Shown: positions 25,860 through 35,345, counted from the stretch's first letter. The stretch is DNA of 64,000 nt from Cristatella mucedo (GCA_009760855.2 WPIO01000026.1:2610001-2674000), one strand, 5' to 3'. Notes: a model not told the origin generated them from the sequence alone. Program-made: numbers and translations.

Positions 25860-26103
25860 GATCCTGATATGGAGACAGAACTAGAATCTGAATCTTACGA
25901 TTCTTAAGAGTCTTCTGTTATTAGTACTGAATCTGAAGATGAAGGTGATATAAGTCTTGAAGAACTTCTATTTGGTCATGAGTCTAGTAATAGTGAAAGA
26001 GAAGATCACATGAGTCCTGAAGAACTTGAGTCATACAATGAATATGTAAAGCATTGATAAAAAAGGTAAATAATAATTTCAATTAAATAAAGTTATCTTT
26101 TCA

Positions 26104-26113
26104 TATATAGAAA
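26104..26113 (+). promoter_or_regulatory. TATATAG start motif
   Basis: TATATAGAAA directly precedes the ATG at 26,114. Confidence 0.65.
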
Positions 26114-26383
26114 ATGAATGTCTCAAAAATTCTTAGTTGTGAACAATCTAGAGAAATGGCAGTACAAATTTTTCTTCAAAAGCTTAAAGGAGAAGATCGA
26201 CGAATTGTTAAACATTCACTTGATAAACTTATTCCAGATATTGATAGTTCATATATTAGTATTCTTATTGATATATGCGATACCTGTGATAAACTAATGG
26301 AAAGTCGTAGCAAGATAAATGAGATGCTTTTAGAAGCAAACAAAATTCAAAACTCCAAAAACAAAAACCAGGTGTTCAAATAA
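26114..26383 (+). CDS. Viral protein of unknown function, 89 aa, intact
   Basis: Starts MNVSKILSCEQSREMAVQIF and is open to a TAA. Mixed helical sequence with many Lys, Glu, Ile and Asp and no recognised motif. It starts 3 bases after a TATATAG motif and lies 57 bases downstream of the acidic gene. First of three consecutive intact small genes. Confidence 0.7.
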   Translation: MNVSKILSCEQSREMAVQIFLQKLKGEDRRIVKHSLDKLIPDIDSSYISILIDICDTCDKLMESRSKINEMLLEANKIQNSKNKNQVFK

Positions 26384-26440
26384 ATAAGTAATCTTAGTTC
26401 TTGTATTGGTTAAATCTGTGTGCATGTAATTTTTTATTAT

Positions 26441-26450
26441 TATATAGGAA
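26441..26450 (+). promoter_or_regulatory. TATATAG start motif
   Basis: TATATAGGAA directly precedes the ATG at 26,451. Confidence 0.65.
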
Positions 26451-26951
26451 ATGGAAGCAAGTTATGAAATTACTGACCCTATGCTTGCAGCTACTGCAAC
26501 AGCACTTAAATCATATATTGACTATCTTGTTAAATCAGGAATGACAGCATCTGATGAACAACAACTCAATTCTGATATTTCAATTATGATTGATACATCT
26601 GTTAAGAAATTCTATCTTGATGAAGCAGATGTTGAAGCACAAAAGATTATTAGTGCTGGACAAACTGAAGTTCTATCAGGTCTAGAGTCAAGAGTTATAT
26701 CTAAAGTTGATGCTCTTCTTGATGATCCTAGGGAAATTGCAAGTTACACAACTTGGATTGCAACACAACTTCCAACACTCTCTACAGTTATCTCTGGAGT
26801 CTCTGGAATTAAACTTGATATCTCTGGCATTGTTAAAGATGAGTGTTACACATCTCTTCCAAGCATTAGTGATAATAAAAGTGTAAAACAAAAAGAAGCT
26901 GAGGCAGCACTAACAGCACAAGCACAACCTGATCCAAGTATTGTTAACTAA
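26451..26951 (+). CDS. Viral protein of unknown function, 166 aa, intact
   Basis: Begins MEASYEITDPMLAATATALK. Mostly predicted helical with a hydrophobic Ser/Thr/Val/Ile region (ATQLPTLSTVISGVSGIKLD, about residues 106-125) and an Ala/Gln-rich C terminus. No cysteine motif, Walker box or obvious membrane segment. Full length with a clean start motif. It could be a structural or scaffold protein by position, but this is inference only. Confidence 0.72.
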   Translation: MEASYEITDPMLAATATALKSYIDYLVKSGMTASDEQQLNSDISIMIDTSVKKFYLDEADVEAQKIISAGQTEVLSGLESRVISKVDALLDDPREIASYTTWIATQLPTLSTVISGVSGIKLDISGIVKDECYTSLPSISDNKSVKQKEAEAALTAQAQPDPSIVN

Positions 26952-26973
26952 TTTAAATAAAAAATAAAAACAG

Positions 26974-26983
26974 TATATAGAAA
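26974..26983 (+). promoter_or_regulatory. TATATAG start motif
   Basis: TATATAGAAA directly precedes the ATG at 26,984. Confidence 0.65.
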
Positions 26984-27262
26984 ATGGTTTCTGTTGAGAC
27001 AAGAAGTAAAGACTGTCTTGAAGAAGTTCAAGGTCAACAGTATTCAAACTTTAAAATCTGCTCATATCCAATGGGTAGAGTTGAGGAAATTAGATCAACT
27101 TTGTTACATGCAGTAAACCTAGTATTAGAATATCAAGATTTAAGAATTAATCACTCTGAACCAGAAATAGCAAATATATTCACCGAAGTTAGAGATGGTT
27201 CAATCTTTGAAGAGTTCCGTAAAGACTTAAAAATTGAAATAATTAAATACTATAAAGTCTGA
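26984..27262 (+). CDS. Viral protein of unknown function, 92 aa
   Basis: MVSVETRSKDCLEEVQGQQY at the start, then a charged helical sequence to a TGA at 27,260. Lys/Glu-rich codons (LTKKIKKEIDAGKSCDLPAE) continue after the stop in the same frame to about 27,368, so the gene may have been longer. It converges with the large minus-strand fibre gene, whose 3' end is just beyond. Confidence 0.6.
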   Translation: MVSVETRSKDCLEEVQGQQYSNFKICSYPMGRVEEIRSTLLHAVNLVLEYQDLRINHSEPEIANIFTEVRDGSIFEEFRKDLKIEIIKYYKV

Positions 27263-27372
27263 AGCTTACTCTAAAAAATAGAATTAACTAAAAAAATAAA
27301 GAAAGAAATAGATGCAGGAAAGAGTTGTGATCTACCAGCAGAATTGATTAAAGAGACTGTGGATTAGAAGAT

Positions 27373-30300
27373 TTAAACAGGTGGATCTCCAATTGTACCA
27401 GTTGTATATGGATTAGTATCAGTTGTAGGTGGATTAGTATTAGTTGTAGGAGGCAACTTATCTATAGAATCAGTAAAATCAGAAGGTTATGTACCAATAG
27501 ATGAAAACCATTTATTTGATGTACCAGCATATTTAATTCCAGCAAAATCTTTTGATGATGATTGTGAATATTTTACTCCATTAACTAATACAATCTCAAT
27601 ATAGTCCAAATCACTTGGGGTTGAAATAGTACCATAATTCAAAATAGGATAAACAATATTAAATGCTATAGTTTTTGTTTTTTTTCTATTGAAAATGGTT
27701 AAATTAAACATAGAATCACTTAATACTAGCATATCATCAATATTATAATACTTTATATTAAGTAAACTAGAAGTATATAGATGTGGAGAATTAAATTTAT
27801 AGTTAAATTTTAAAAATATAATATCACTAACATATTGTTTTCTTATATTTATACTAATTCCAAATGCTACAAGTTTATAGTTTATTCTTGTTCAAAAAAT
27901 CATCTTTTAATAAAAATGAATTATAAGTAATTGTTCTATTATATGTCATATATCATGTATCATTGTCAATTTCATTAATAGTTCCATCAGTTGACTTATC
28001 AATATCTTTTATTTTTATTTGTATCTTTGAGAATACTGGTTTCTTATGTTAATATCTGATAATCTAGATAAAATTAATGCTCCATTACTAGAAGAAGAAT
28101 ATGATTGTATTGGCACACCAATATTATTTACACTGCTTACACTTAAATTACCCCAATATTTAATGAAATTTTCACCAGCAATATATCTTGTTTTGTATGG
28201 TTGTGCCCCACATCTTAAATAAAAATTAGGAATATATTTATTACTAAAATAATCATTTGGTCCATTATAAGCAAAATTTGGTTCTCTTCTATACATAATT
28301 AATATATCAACACTTATGTCTCCATTTATTGTTTCAAATTGATTATATAAACCTGCTTTTGTATCGAGATATTTTTTGTTGCAACAACACTTCCATTGAC
28401 AGGATCTGAAATTCTTACATACTTTTTTGGGTTTGCAGATAAATTACCAGTTATATGTTGATCAGAGTCTTTTTTGCGTAATTATTATCAGCAAATGACT
28501 TATTAACAGATTCTAATGAACCTACAGTTTCTCCAATATTTATTATTCTCTTTGAATCAAAATTCAATGTTCCATTCATTTCTAATTCCTTTCTAGAAAG
28601 CATTTTATTATATATAATATGTAAACAGTCACAGTTATTGTTTTATCGAATAAATCTTGTCCAGATATAATTGGTGAACCTTCTACTAATCTGTTATTTG
28701 AATCTATAATATAACTTCCAAATAATTGCAATGAATAACTAGAATTCGTTCCAGATGGTGGAAGGGGAATTAGCATTTTTAGTGAATCATCTGGTGTAGC
28801 ATACATAGTTGAAATTACAAATAAAAATCTAGGAGGGACTGCAATGCCTTCAAAAACAGCATTCCATTTCCCTTGATAGTTTGTTCCTTAAACATTTGTC
28901 GATTGTGATGAACGTATTGCTCCATTAAATACTATTTTTGCAACATTTCCATCTGATGTTCTATTTAGATAACCAAGGTTTACACCATCATTAGGATTAA
29001 CAGGGTCATTTTCAATTCTAATAAAATTATTTTGCATATCTAAGTTTCCATTAACTGTTCCTCCCTGTAATCTAAGAAAGTTTGAATTGATATATGCTTT
29101 ATTTGGTACAGTACAATCAGAATCAGGATTTCCACCAACATATGGAATTGTAGCATTAATACCACCATTTACAGCTAAATTTCCTCCCATTGTTCCACCT
29201 GTAAGTGGTAACTTTGTATCAGCATAATCTTTTGTTGCAGCATCACCAGAATTTTAGGATTAGCAAGACCTACTATTCTGTAATTATTCATATCAATATC
29301 TCAATCAGAAGTAGTTGATCTAGAAATCTTTGCAACAAAATTAGTATCTATATACTTTCTGTCTACAGCATCTCCAGCATCAACAGGATCTCCTAAATTC
29401 TTTATAAAAATATCATTCATACTTAGATTACCACTAAGTATATCACCAGTCTTTCTAATAGAATTCTTTGAATTACTTCCTTTTTTCTAAAACCTAACAT
29501 TTCTATACAATAATAACAAGAAAATCTATAAAAGTAATTCCACTTGCAACTGTAAACTTATCAATAGCATAAGTACATGTTCCATCAATATTAATTATTA
29601 AAACTATTGTATCACTAACACCATTAGTATTATCGCTAGTTAATTCTAAATAAGTATTAGTTTTATCAGTTGCATACATAATATTAGATTTCATACTAAA
29701 GTTAGGTAATACTCCTGGAAAGAATGTTTTAAGATTAGTCACAAATCCTATTGTTTTTCCTAATTGTTGGTGTATAAGTGGAGTGTCTCCTGGTGTAATT
29801 TGTTGCAAAGAAAAACTTGGCCCAGTACTTCCGTTAACAGTAATATTTAAACCCAACATATCAAGATAAAATATACTTGGATAAGTATTAGAACTCAAAG
29901 TCAAATACCTAAATGATCCTTGTTTAGTACTATCAACATGTTTTTTGTTACAACATCAGAATCTTTTAAATTTATAATATTCTTATTTCCCATACCAATA
30001 CTTGAAATTGCTTTACCTTGAAACACTTGTGTCATACTTTTTAGTAATGCATAGTTTATTACTTTATAAGGTCTTAGATAACTGTAAACAGTTCCATAAG
30101 CAGAATTACCTGATATAACAATAACATTCTTACAATTCAATTGTGATTTCGCCACTGCACCTTTTGTAAGTAATACATCACTTATAGAGTTGATACTGTT
30201 GCTAGTTCTCCTGTAGCATTACTAACAACACTATCACCAAAGTTATTACTAAGAACATAATCTAGTCTTATAGCATCACCATCATTAACAGGAAAACCTA

Positions 30301-30373
30301 AATTAGTTACTCTATTATTATTTGCATGAAGATTAGTATACACATTTGCATCAATTTTTCTTACTTTTTCCAT
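27373..30373 (-). pseudogene. Large phage tail-fibre-like repeat protein
   Basis: About 1,000 codons on the minus strand from an ATG at 30,373. The protein is built of bacteriophage fibre-type repeats whose core reads N..N....L.DPVN..DAV...Y.D: RVTNLGFPVNDGDAIRLDYV (~30,310), IFIKNLGDPVDAGDAVDRKY (~29,385), MQNNFIRIENDPVNPNDGVN (~29,020), RISDPVNGSVVATKKYLDTK (~28,400), and a further unit near 29,260. The C terminus is Pro/Thr-rich (PPTTNTNPPTTDTNP) to a TAA at 27,373. Such repeats form trimeric receptor-binding fibres in phages; here an attachment fibre is inferred. Many frameshifts and stops (for example 27,487, 28,015, 29,503) make it dead. It could once have been two adjacent fibre genes. 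Confidence 0.8.
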
Positions 30374-30398
30374 TACTTACAATATATAAAAAATAAAA
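30374..30398. promoter_or_regulatory. Divergent promoter region, fibre / membrane protein
   Basis: An AATATATAAAAAATAAAA stretch lies between the minus-strand ATG at 30,373 and the plus-strand ATG at 30,399. TATA-like elements face both ways. Confidence 0.5.
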
Positions 30399-31065
30399 AT
30401 GGTAAAGGAGTTGCTGAAGACATAAAAGAAGGATTCAGAAAATCTAAGGAAGTTGTATCAGGAATTACAACTGCAACAGAAGTTGGCGCAAAAGCAGTTA
30501 CAAAACTTGCACCAAAGATTGCTATGAGGCTTTCTTTGCAATCATCGGATAAAATAGCAAAGATAGTTCCTAAAGTATTACAATCATCTAAAGTGATTGG
30601 GACTGCAACTAAAGCCTTTGGAGGATTTCTATCTGGAGTTACAGGAGTTGTTGATCTCGGTCTATTTATTAAAGAGATTGTCGATGATATTTCTTCCGGT
30701 AAATATGGAAATGTGTTTTGGAAAACAATATCAGAGAAAAAAGAGGGCTTGCAAAAATGGTTGCATCTTTAGAGGTTGGCTTCTATATCAATGAAATACT
30801 ATTAGAAGCAGAAACGTCAAGTAGTGATTGGTATCTAGACCCAAGTAAATTTTTAAGTGAGATTTTTGGTGAGGAAGTTACTTGGAGTGCAGAACAATTA
30901 GACACAAAGTCTTGGATTAAGAACTTTCTTGAAACGAGAAGTGGAGGGTTCCTTCCAGTTATTCCAGCAATCGTAGCTTCTATAGCGAGTATAATTGGGG
31001 CTGCTGGTTTTGGTGTTTCGATAGCTGTTTCAGTTGCAACTCTAATAAAACAAAAAGTAGATTAA
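30399..31065 (+). pseudogene. Viral hydrophobic, membrane-active-type protein
   Basis: From the ATG at 30,399 a one-base shift is needed to enter the long frame (GKGVAEDIKEGFRKSKEVVS). This Gly/Val/Ala-rich amphipathic protein has hydrophobic stretches (FGGFLSGVTGVVDLGLFIKE; C-terminal IPAIVASIASIIGAAGFGVS, ~30,965-31,030). A second frameshift lies at about 30,740-30,770. Total ~220 codons. The C-terminal segment looks like a transmembrane or fusion-peptide-like helix. A role in membrane penetration or virion membrane association is inferred; no homologue recognised. Confidence 0.55.
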
Positions 31066-31067
31066 AA

Positions 31068-31478
31068 ATGTTTACAGCTCGTGCACACACATGAGGAAGG
31101 AATGAGTGCTTTGAGTTTGCAGAGTGAAAGACTAAGAAATGCAATAGTAGACATGAGAAATATGATAGAATTACTAGATAAGGGTGTTGATATCAATCTA
31201 AGTGAGAAAGTACAGAATTCAGAAGTGAAGAATAGATTGGACTACTTGAATCAAGGAAAAGAACTTGTTGAAGTGTCTGGTTTTAGTTATTCTCCAGAAT
31301 TAAAAAAGAAATAAAGAAAATAGAAACATCAACTGTCGCAGCTAGAAAAACGTGTAATTATCAAGCAGAGAGTGCATTTTTTACTAGCGAATGTGTTTTC
31401 TAGAGGAGCAACACAAAAAGAAATATATGACGAGATGATTAAATTAAGAGATGAGCTCAAAAAGAGATGTCGCAACTA
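31068..31478 (+). pseudogene. Viral coiled-coil protein of unknown function
   Basis: ATG at 31,068, then a shift into a frame with HTHEEGMSALSLQSERLRNA and a charged helical region to a TAA at 31,312. More Lys/Glu codons follow in another frame to about 31,478. Heptad-like Leu/Ile spacing suggests a coiled coil. It converges on the homing-endonuclease-like gene. Confidence 0.45.
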
Positions 31479-32033
31479 GCAGTCAGTATAACGAACTAGT
31501 TTACTATCTTCATTTAGACAAAAATCAAAGTTAAGTCGAGCAAACTCCAAATGCAATTTTATTGCCATCATGTCTCTAGCTGTTGCCGCATCTTCAGCAG
31601 AATCAAAATATCCCAGGAAATATTGTTGTTTATTTATTGCTACATATGATTGCCATTTATTATCTCTTTCATGCCAAGAGACACCAATAAATTTTGAAGT
31701 GTTATTTTTTCTCATTCCTTTATTTCTACTTTTTTCACTAGAAGTTGCTTCACATAAATTAGAGTAACAATTATTTAGTTTATCATTATCTATGTGATCT
31801 ATTTAATGTAAAGGCATTTTTCCTGTCATTATCAAAAATGCTAATCTATGATAAGCTTTTTTCCCATCGATTTGTATTTGTCTATATCCAGTACTTGCGT
31901 TGATCGTTCCTGCCTCATTACCAGGAGATACACCACCACGAATTGTTTTACCTGTTAATTTGCCAGTTATTGCGTTGTAATCCAATAACTCTAGAACCCT
32001 TTCTCTCAAAGCATCAATTTCATCTTGATTCAT
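31476..32033 (-). pseudogene. HNH homing-endonuclease-like protein with AP2 domain
   Basis: One frame of 185 codons with a single in-frame TAA at 31,803-31,805. N-terminal half: LLDYNAITGKLTGKTI, then NEAGTINASTGYRQIQIDGK and YHRLAFLIMTGKMPLH. Directly after the stop come IDHIDNDKLNNCYSNL (the HNH core), then the AP2-type DNA-binding domain (KFIGVSWHERDNKWQSYVAI, FLGYFDSAEDAATARD). This order is standard for phage and viral HNH-AP2 homing endonucleases. The ATG at 32,033 is preceded by TTGTATTGAA. A selfish gene lodged between viral genes, with a decayed relative directly upstream. Confidence 0.88.
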
Positions 32034-32079
32034 TTCAATACAATTTTTTTTATCTCTTTAAAATAATTTATTATCTTCT

Positions 32080-32544
32080 GTTAGGTAATAATCGAAGTTA
32101 AGTCGTGCGAACTTTAATGCAAGCGAATTGCTTCTATGTCAACAGCAGCATCAATAGGATCATTAAAAAATCCCAAATGATATAAACAACTGTCTATTTT
32201 AACATGCGTTCTATAATTATTATCAGATGGTGTTGACTCGCGTAAATTACTGAAACAATTATTTAGTTTATTTCAATCTTTGTGATCCAACTCATTAAGT
32301 GGAAATTTTCCTGTTACTACCAAAAATGCTAATCTACGAGAAAGGTATATTTTCCACCAATTCTTATTTGTCTATAGCCACTTCCATTTATAGTTCCAGA
32401 TTCTTCACCAACAGCTGCACCACAATGACTAATTTTATTTGTAAATTTGCCGGTTAATGCGTTGTAATTAAAAAGTTCCATAACAGGTTCACGAAATTGA
32501 CTAACATCATCAACTCCAGTAGTACAACCTTTATCATCTGACAT
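32080..32544 (-). pseudogene. Second HNH/AP2 homing-endonuclease-like copy, decayed
   Basis: Starts at 32,544 (ATG preceded by ATATAGAAA). It reads ELFNYNALTGKFTNKISHCG and SGTINGSGYRQIRIGGKYTF, clearly paralogous to the gene at 31,476-32,033. After a frameshift near 32,330 come remnants of the HNH block (NKLNNCFSNL) and of AP2 (LYHLGFFNDPIDAAVDIEAI). Tandem paralogues suggest duplication or two successive invasions. Confidence 0.8.
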
Positions 32545-32585
32545 TTTCTATATCATGCTTTATAAGTGTTTAAATTATTTTATTT

Positions 32586-32596
32586 TATATAGAAAT
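32586..32596 (+). promoter_or_regulatory. TATATAG start motif
   Basis: TATATAGAAAT directly precedes the ATG at 32,597. Confidence 0.6.
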
Positions 32597-32779
32597 ATGT
32601 ATCAAGAAGTAAAATTAACTCTCTCAGATCACCAACTAAACCAAATAAACAGCTCTAAAGAATCTATTTCTATAAAATTGAAACATTCTGATCTAGCAGG
32701 TTCTATTCCAATTCTCGTAACAAAACCTCAACTAAACAAAATAAAAAATGTAGAAATAAAGGAATTGAATTACAAATGA
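32597..32779 (+). CDS. Small viral protein, intact, upstream of PLA2
   Basis: MYQEVKLTLSDHQLNQINSS at the start, 60 codons. It contains two similar segments, (L)SDHQLNQI and TKPQLNKI, each followed by Lys-rich, strand-like sequence. From memory, short proteins with such repeated Q-x-x-K/I motifs precede the PLA2 or capsid genes in many Polinton-type elements; I cannot confirm this. The start was chosen because of the TATATAG motif. Confidence 0.6.
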   Translation: MYQEVKLTLSDHQLNQINSSKESISIKLKHSDLAGSIPILVTKPQLNKIKNVEIKELNYK

Positions 32780-33327
32780 ATCCAAGTCTTAACCAATTGA
32801 AATCAAATAGATAACAAGGTTCTGGTATAGTTGATTTTATAAACAAATTAACTGGCAATCGTGAAATGCACAGGAAATTACCAAATAACGTAAAAGCTGA
32901 AAATATTCCAAATGGCTCATTTAAAAATACAGGAAAATACAGCTATGTTGGTCCAGGAACAAACTTTACTCAAAGAATGGATGAATATTATTTTGGTTTA
33001 TATGATTTGGATGCACGTGCCCTCATCCACGATCATACGTATACCGAGACTTCATCAATGTCTGAACCAAAACGTACAGAAACAAGAAATTTATCAGATC
33101 TTGTATTAGCAGAATCAGCAGCACGAATTGCATTGGACCCACGCCAACCAAATTATGTTAGAGAAGACGCAAAGATGGTTGCAGCTGTTATGAGTGCGAA
33201 AGTAAAATTAGGACTAGGAATAGGCGGAATGTTGAATGATTCATTTGCTACTGATTACTTAAAAGACAAAGTAAGTAATCCTGCAAGCCTAAATAAGATG
33301 AAAAAATTATGCTCGTGGTATAGTTGA
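32776..33327 (+). pseudogene. Phospholipase A2 domain protein (parvovirus VP1-like)
   Basis: From an ATG at 32,776, after a TAG at 32,812, the frame is open from at least 32,866. It has the Ca-binding loop YVGPGT (~32,944) and the catalytic dyad ALIHDHTY (~33,025; His-Asp of the HDxxY signature). An Asp further on in RNLSDLVLAE fits the second conserved Asp. In parvoviruses this domain opens the endosomal membrane during entry; the same role in this virus is inferred. The region after it (KVKLGLGIGGMLNDSF) is amphipathic. Mostly open, with one N-terminal stop. Confidence 0.85.
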
Positions 33328-33422
33328 TAGGATGTTAGATATTACTAGAAAAAAGATATAATAAATTAAAAACTAATCTAATTTTTGTTTTGTTTATTGT
33401 TTTATTTGTTTTTATCTTTGAT

Positions 33423-33941
33423 CTAGTATTCAGCAGAATTGAATTCAGTTTGTTTAGCAACACCATTATAAACTTTGGCTTGTTCTAGCTTCAATCTAAT
33501 GTTAGGTCTTTCTTCTGAATTATAAGTATCTTTAGTTACATATCCACCATTAAGAATTCCAGTAACAGCAAAGTCATTACCAAGTTTTTGAATTACTTCA
33601 GCGACACTACTGAATTTCATTTGTTTGTTCTTTTGATCAAAGAATATACTTGGTTTAGTGCCAAATGCAATTCTTATACCCATAGTTGAACGACTAGACA
33701 TATCATATCCACTGTATTCAAGCTTCTTACTTGCTCTATTAGTAATATCTTCTAGCACAGGTCTCATATCTTCTGTGATATAGATCCATGCATTGAAGTA
33801 AGATTTAGAATCTTTACTAATTTTCTCTTCAACATAATTCAATATAATATGATCACTTCAATATAATATGAACACGAGCTGGTCTTCCTTTGGGAATTAC
33901 AACAGCAAAATTTTCAAGTACTACGAATTTTCATTATCCAT
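33423..33941 (-). pseudogene. Viral protein of unknown function, ~170 aa
   Basis: The ATG at 33,941 is preceded by TTGTATAGAA. A shift leads into NFAVVIPKGRPARVHIIL; a second shift near 33,850 joins the long open part (33,423-33,842: NYVEEKISKDSKSYFNAWIY to the TAG). Alternating hydrophobic pattern suggestive of beta structure (STMGIRIAFGTKPSIFFD). Family not recognised. It lies directly downstream of the protease on the same strand, so it may be co-expressed. Confidence 0.55.
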
Positions 33942-33943
33942 TT

Positions 33944-34361
33944 CTATACAAGGAAAAGAAAATTTTTAAACTGAATTAATAAATACATAGTCAATCCAAA
34001 ATCTGATTCTTGCATTAGTTTTAGAAAGATTAGACATCTTCTCCCACAATCTGTTTGATGGTATTCTTGTGGCATGAATGTCTGAAAGCTTGGTATTACA
34101 CCAAAATAATGTATTACTTCTGGCATCGGAGGAGCACCGAATGAATCAAAGTAGAAACATTTAGATCCTTGTTTTTTTAAGTGCTACCCAGTGATATATT
34201 GCTCTGTTTTGACAGTTAATCTCTTGCAAACACACCTCTAAATTTCTTTATATCTATTTCTTTTATATATTTTTTTATTTCTAGATCTGTTAATGGTGTT
34301 ATTTTACTTTTTTTTTTAGTTTGTCATTAGACTTTTTTAGTTCTACAAGTTTATCTTCCAT
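33944..34361 (-). pseudogene. Adenain-like cysteine protease
   Basis: Starts MEDKLVELKKSNDKLKKK at 34,361. After shifts: IKKFRGVFARD, then YHWVALK with the catalytic His, FDSFGAPPMPEVIHYFG with the Asp (Asp then Gly-Ala-Pro-Pro is typical), and QEYHQTDCGRRCLIFL with Gln and the nucleophilic Cys. Order, spacing and flanks match the C5-like proteases of adenoviruses and Polintons, which cleave capsid precursor proteins. At least three frameshifts, plus an apparent small deletion before the His motif, disable it. Confidence 0.88.
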
Positions 34362-34364
34362 TCC

Positions 34365-34644
34365 TTATCTACTTCTTCTACCATGAGCTAGTACTCCTGT
34401 TCCACTCCTTCTTCCACGGGCTAATACACCTTCGCCTTCCATTCCAAGTCTATGTTTTCTCCAATGAGCTAATACTCCTTCAACAACACTACTTTCTTAG
34501 TTTAACAAAACTTTGATTTCTTACTATTACAAATAGTACAAATGCCTTTTAAAATTCCTCTCATTCCTTTAGTGCTATCTACCTCAACATACTCTTCATG
34601 ATTGTATCAGTTGGTTTTTTACACTTAACACAATACATTTCCAT
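34365..34644 (-). pseudogene. Zinc-ribbon protein with basic repeat tail
   Basis: The first part is MEMYCVKCKKPT, then KGMRGILKGICTICNSKKSK: two CxxC pairs of a zinc ribbon, resembling DUF5679 as recalled from Polinton-type elements. After a TAA and a shift, a short basic stretch has repeated GVLA-(H/R)-x-R-type units (HRLGMEGEGVLARGRRSGTG) to a TAA at 34,365. This tail resembles small basic core proteins of adenoviruses and contains MEGE/G, a match to the adenain cleavage consensus. The tail may have been a separate gene. Dead. Confidence 0.65.
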
Positions 34645-34665
34645 ATCTATTATAATATAAAAAAA
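34645..34665. promoter_or_regulatory. Divergent promoter, zinc ribbon / packaging ATPase
   Basis: CTATTATAATATAAAAAAA lies between the minus-strand ATG at 34,644 and the plus-strand ATG at 34,666, only 21 bases. Expression of both blocks must be driven from here or from overlapping upstream sequence. Confidence 0.5.
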
Positions 34666-35334
34666 ATGTCGCTGAAAGTTAAACCATTTAATTTTGGACA
34701 AGATATAGATGCTGGACATAAATAACCATTGCCTAAAGTACCTATTAGAGCATTAGTGCTTGGACCAAGTGGTACAGGTAAATCACAGTTAGTAATGAAT
34801 TGGATATTTTTAGATATGCTCAATTATGATACATGTACAAGCATTGCTTCAAGTTTGGATCAAAAGTTATATTGTGGTCTTATGTCAGTGAGTAAAGATA
34901 ATCCTGCTTATGCTTGGGTTAATGGAATTGATAATATGCCTGAAGTTGATTCGTACAGGAGTTGTAAGAATGTTGTTGTATTAGATGATTTGATGACAGA
35001 AGATCAATCAAAGATACTAGATTATTTTACTAGAGGTAGACATAAAGGATTGAACATATTCTATCTTGCTCAAGGATTTACTAATATTCCTAGAAGAGAA
35101 ATAAGAAACAATATAAAAATGATTATAATCTTTAGACAAAATAATACTGATATAGAATATATTCGTGATTCATATGTTCGTGATATAGGTAAGAAAATGT
35201 TTAAAGAATGGGTTAATTCTTGTACTAGAAATAGATTTAGTTACTGTGTGATTGACTTAACTAAAACAGAATCAGAAGAAAGATTTTGGTCTGTAAATAA
35301 TACAGGCAAGCAATTATTAACTATTTTTAATTGA
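34666..35334 (+). pseudogene. A32-like DNA packaging ATPase
   Basis: The ATG at 34,666 opens a 19-codon leader (SLKVKPFNFGQDIDAGHK) and then an in-frame TAA at 34,723-34,725; the frame then stays open to 35,334. Walker A is LGPSGTGKS (~34,750). Walker B is NVVVLDDL (~34,975). A downstream sensor segment NIFYLAQGF follows (~35,055), then the Arg-rich RNNIKMIIIFRQ. This is the FtsK/HerA-type packaging ATPase of Polintons and large DNA viruses, which pumps the genome into the capsid. A single stop is the only lesion seen. Confidence 0.93.
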
Positions 35335-35345
35335 ATATAGGTAAA

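Larger units (their letters stand above)
22113..26057 (+). pseudogene. Viral acidic protein, split by a LINE
   Basis: The left part (22,113-22,226) is rich in Asp, Glu and Ser (for example NSDSESEYSEDSIDD). The right part resumes in the same frame at about 25,860 and continues through ELESESYDS, a TAA at 25,905-25,907, and a further acidic stretch (EDEGDISLEELLFGHESS) to the TGA at 26,055-26,057. The LINE between them (22,227-25,859) is flanked by GATCCT(G)ATA on both sides. I do not recognise a family; small acidic proteins can act in transcription or packaging, but no role is claimed. Dead through the insertion and one in-frame stop. Confidence 0.75.

Noticed and set aside
27373-30373. Bacterial prophage or contamination
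   Set aside because: The fibre repeats lie inside an element with animal-type Polinton genes, TIRs and inserted animal LINEs, so contamination does not explain them.
31476-32033. Plant-type AP2 transcription factor
   Set aside because: The AP2 domain follows an HNH core, the usual homing-endonuclease layout, and sits within a virus.
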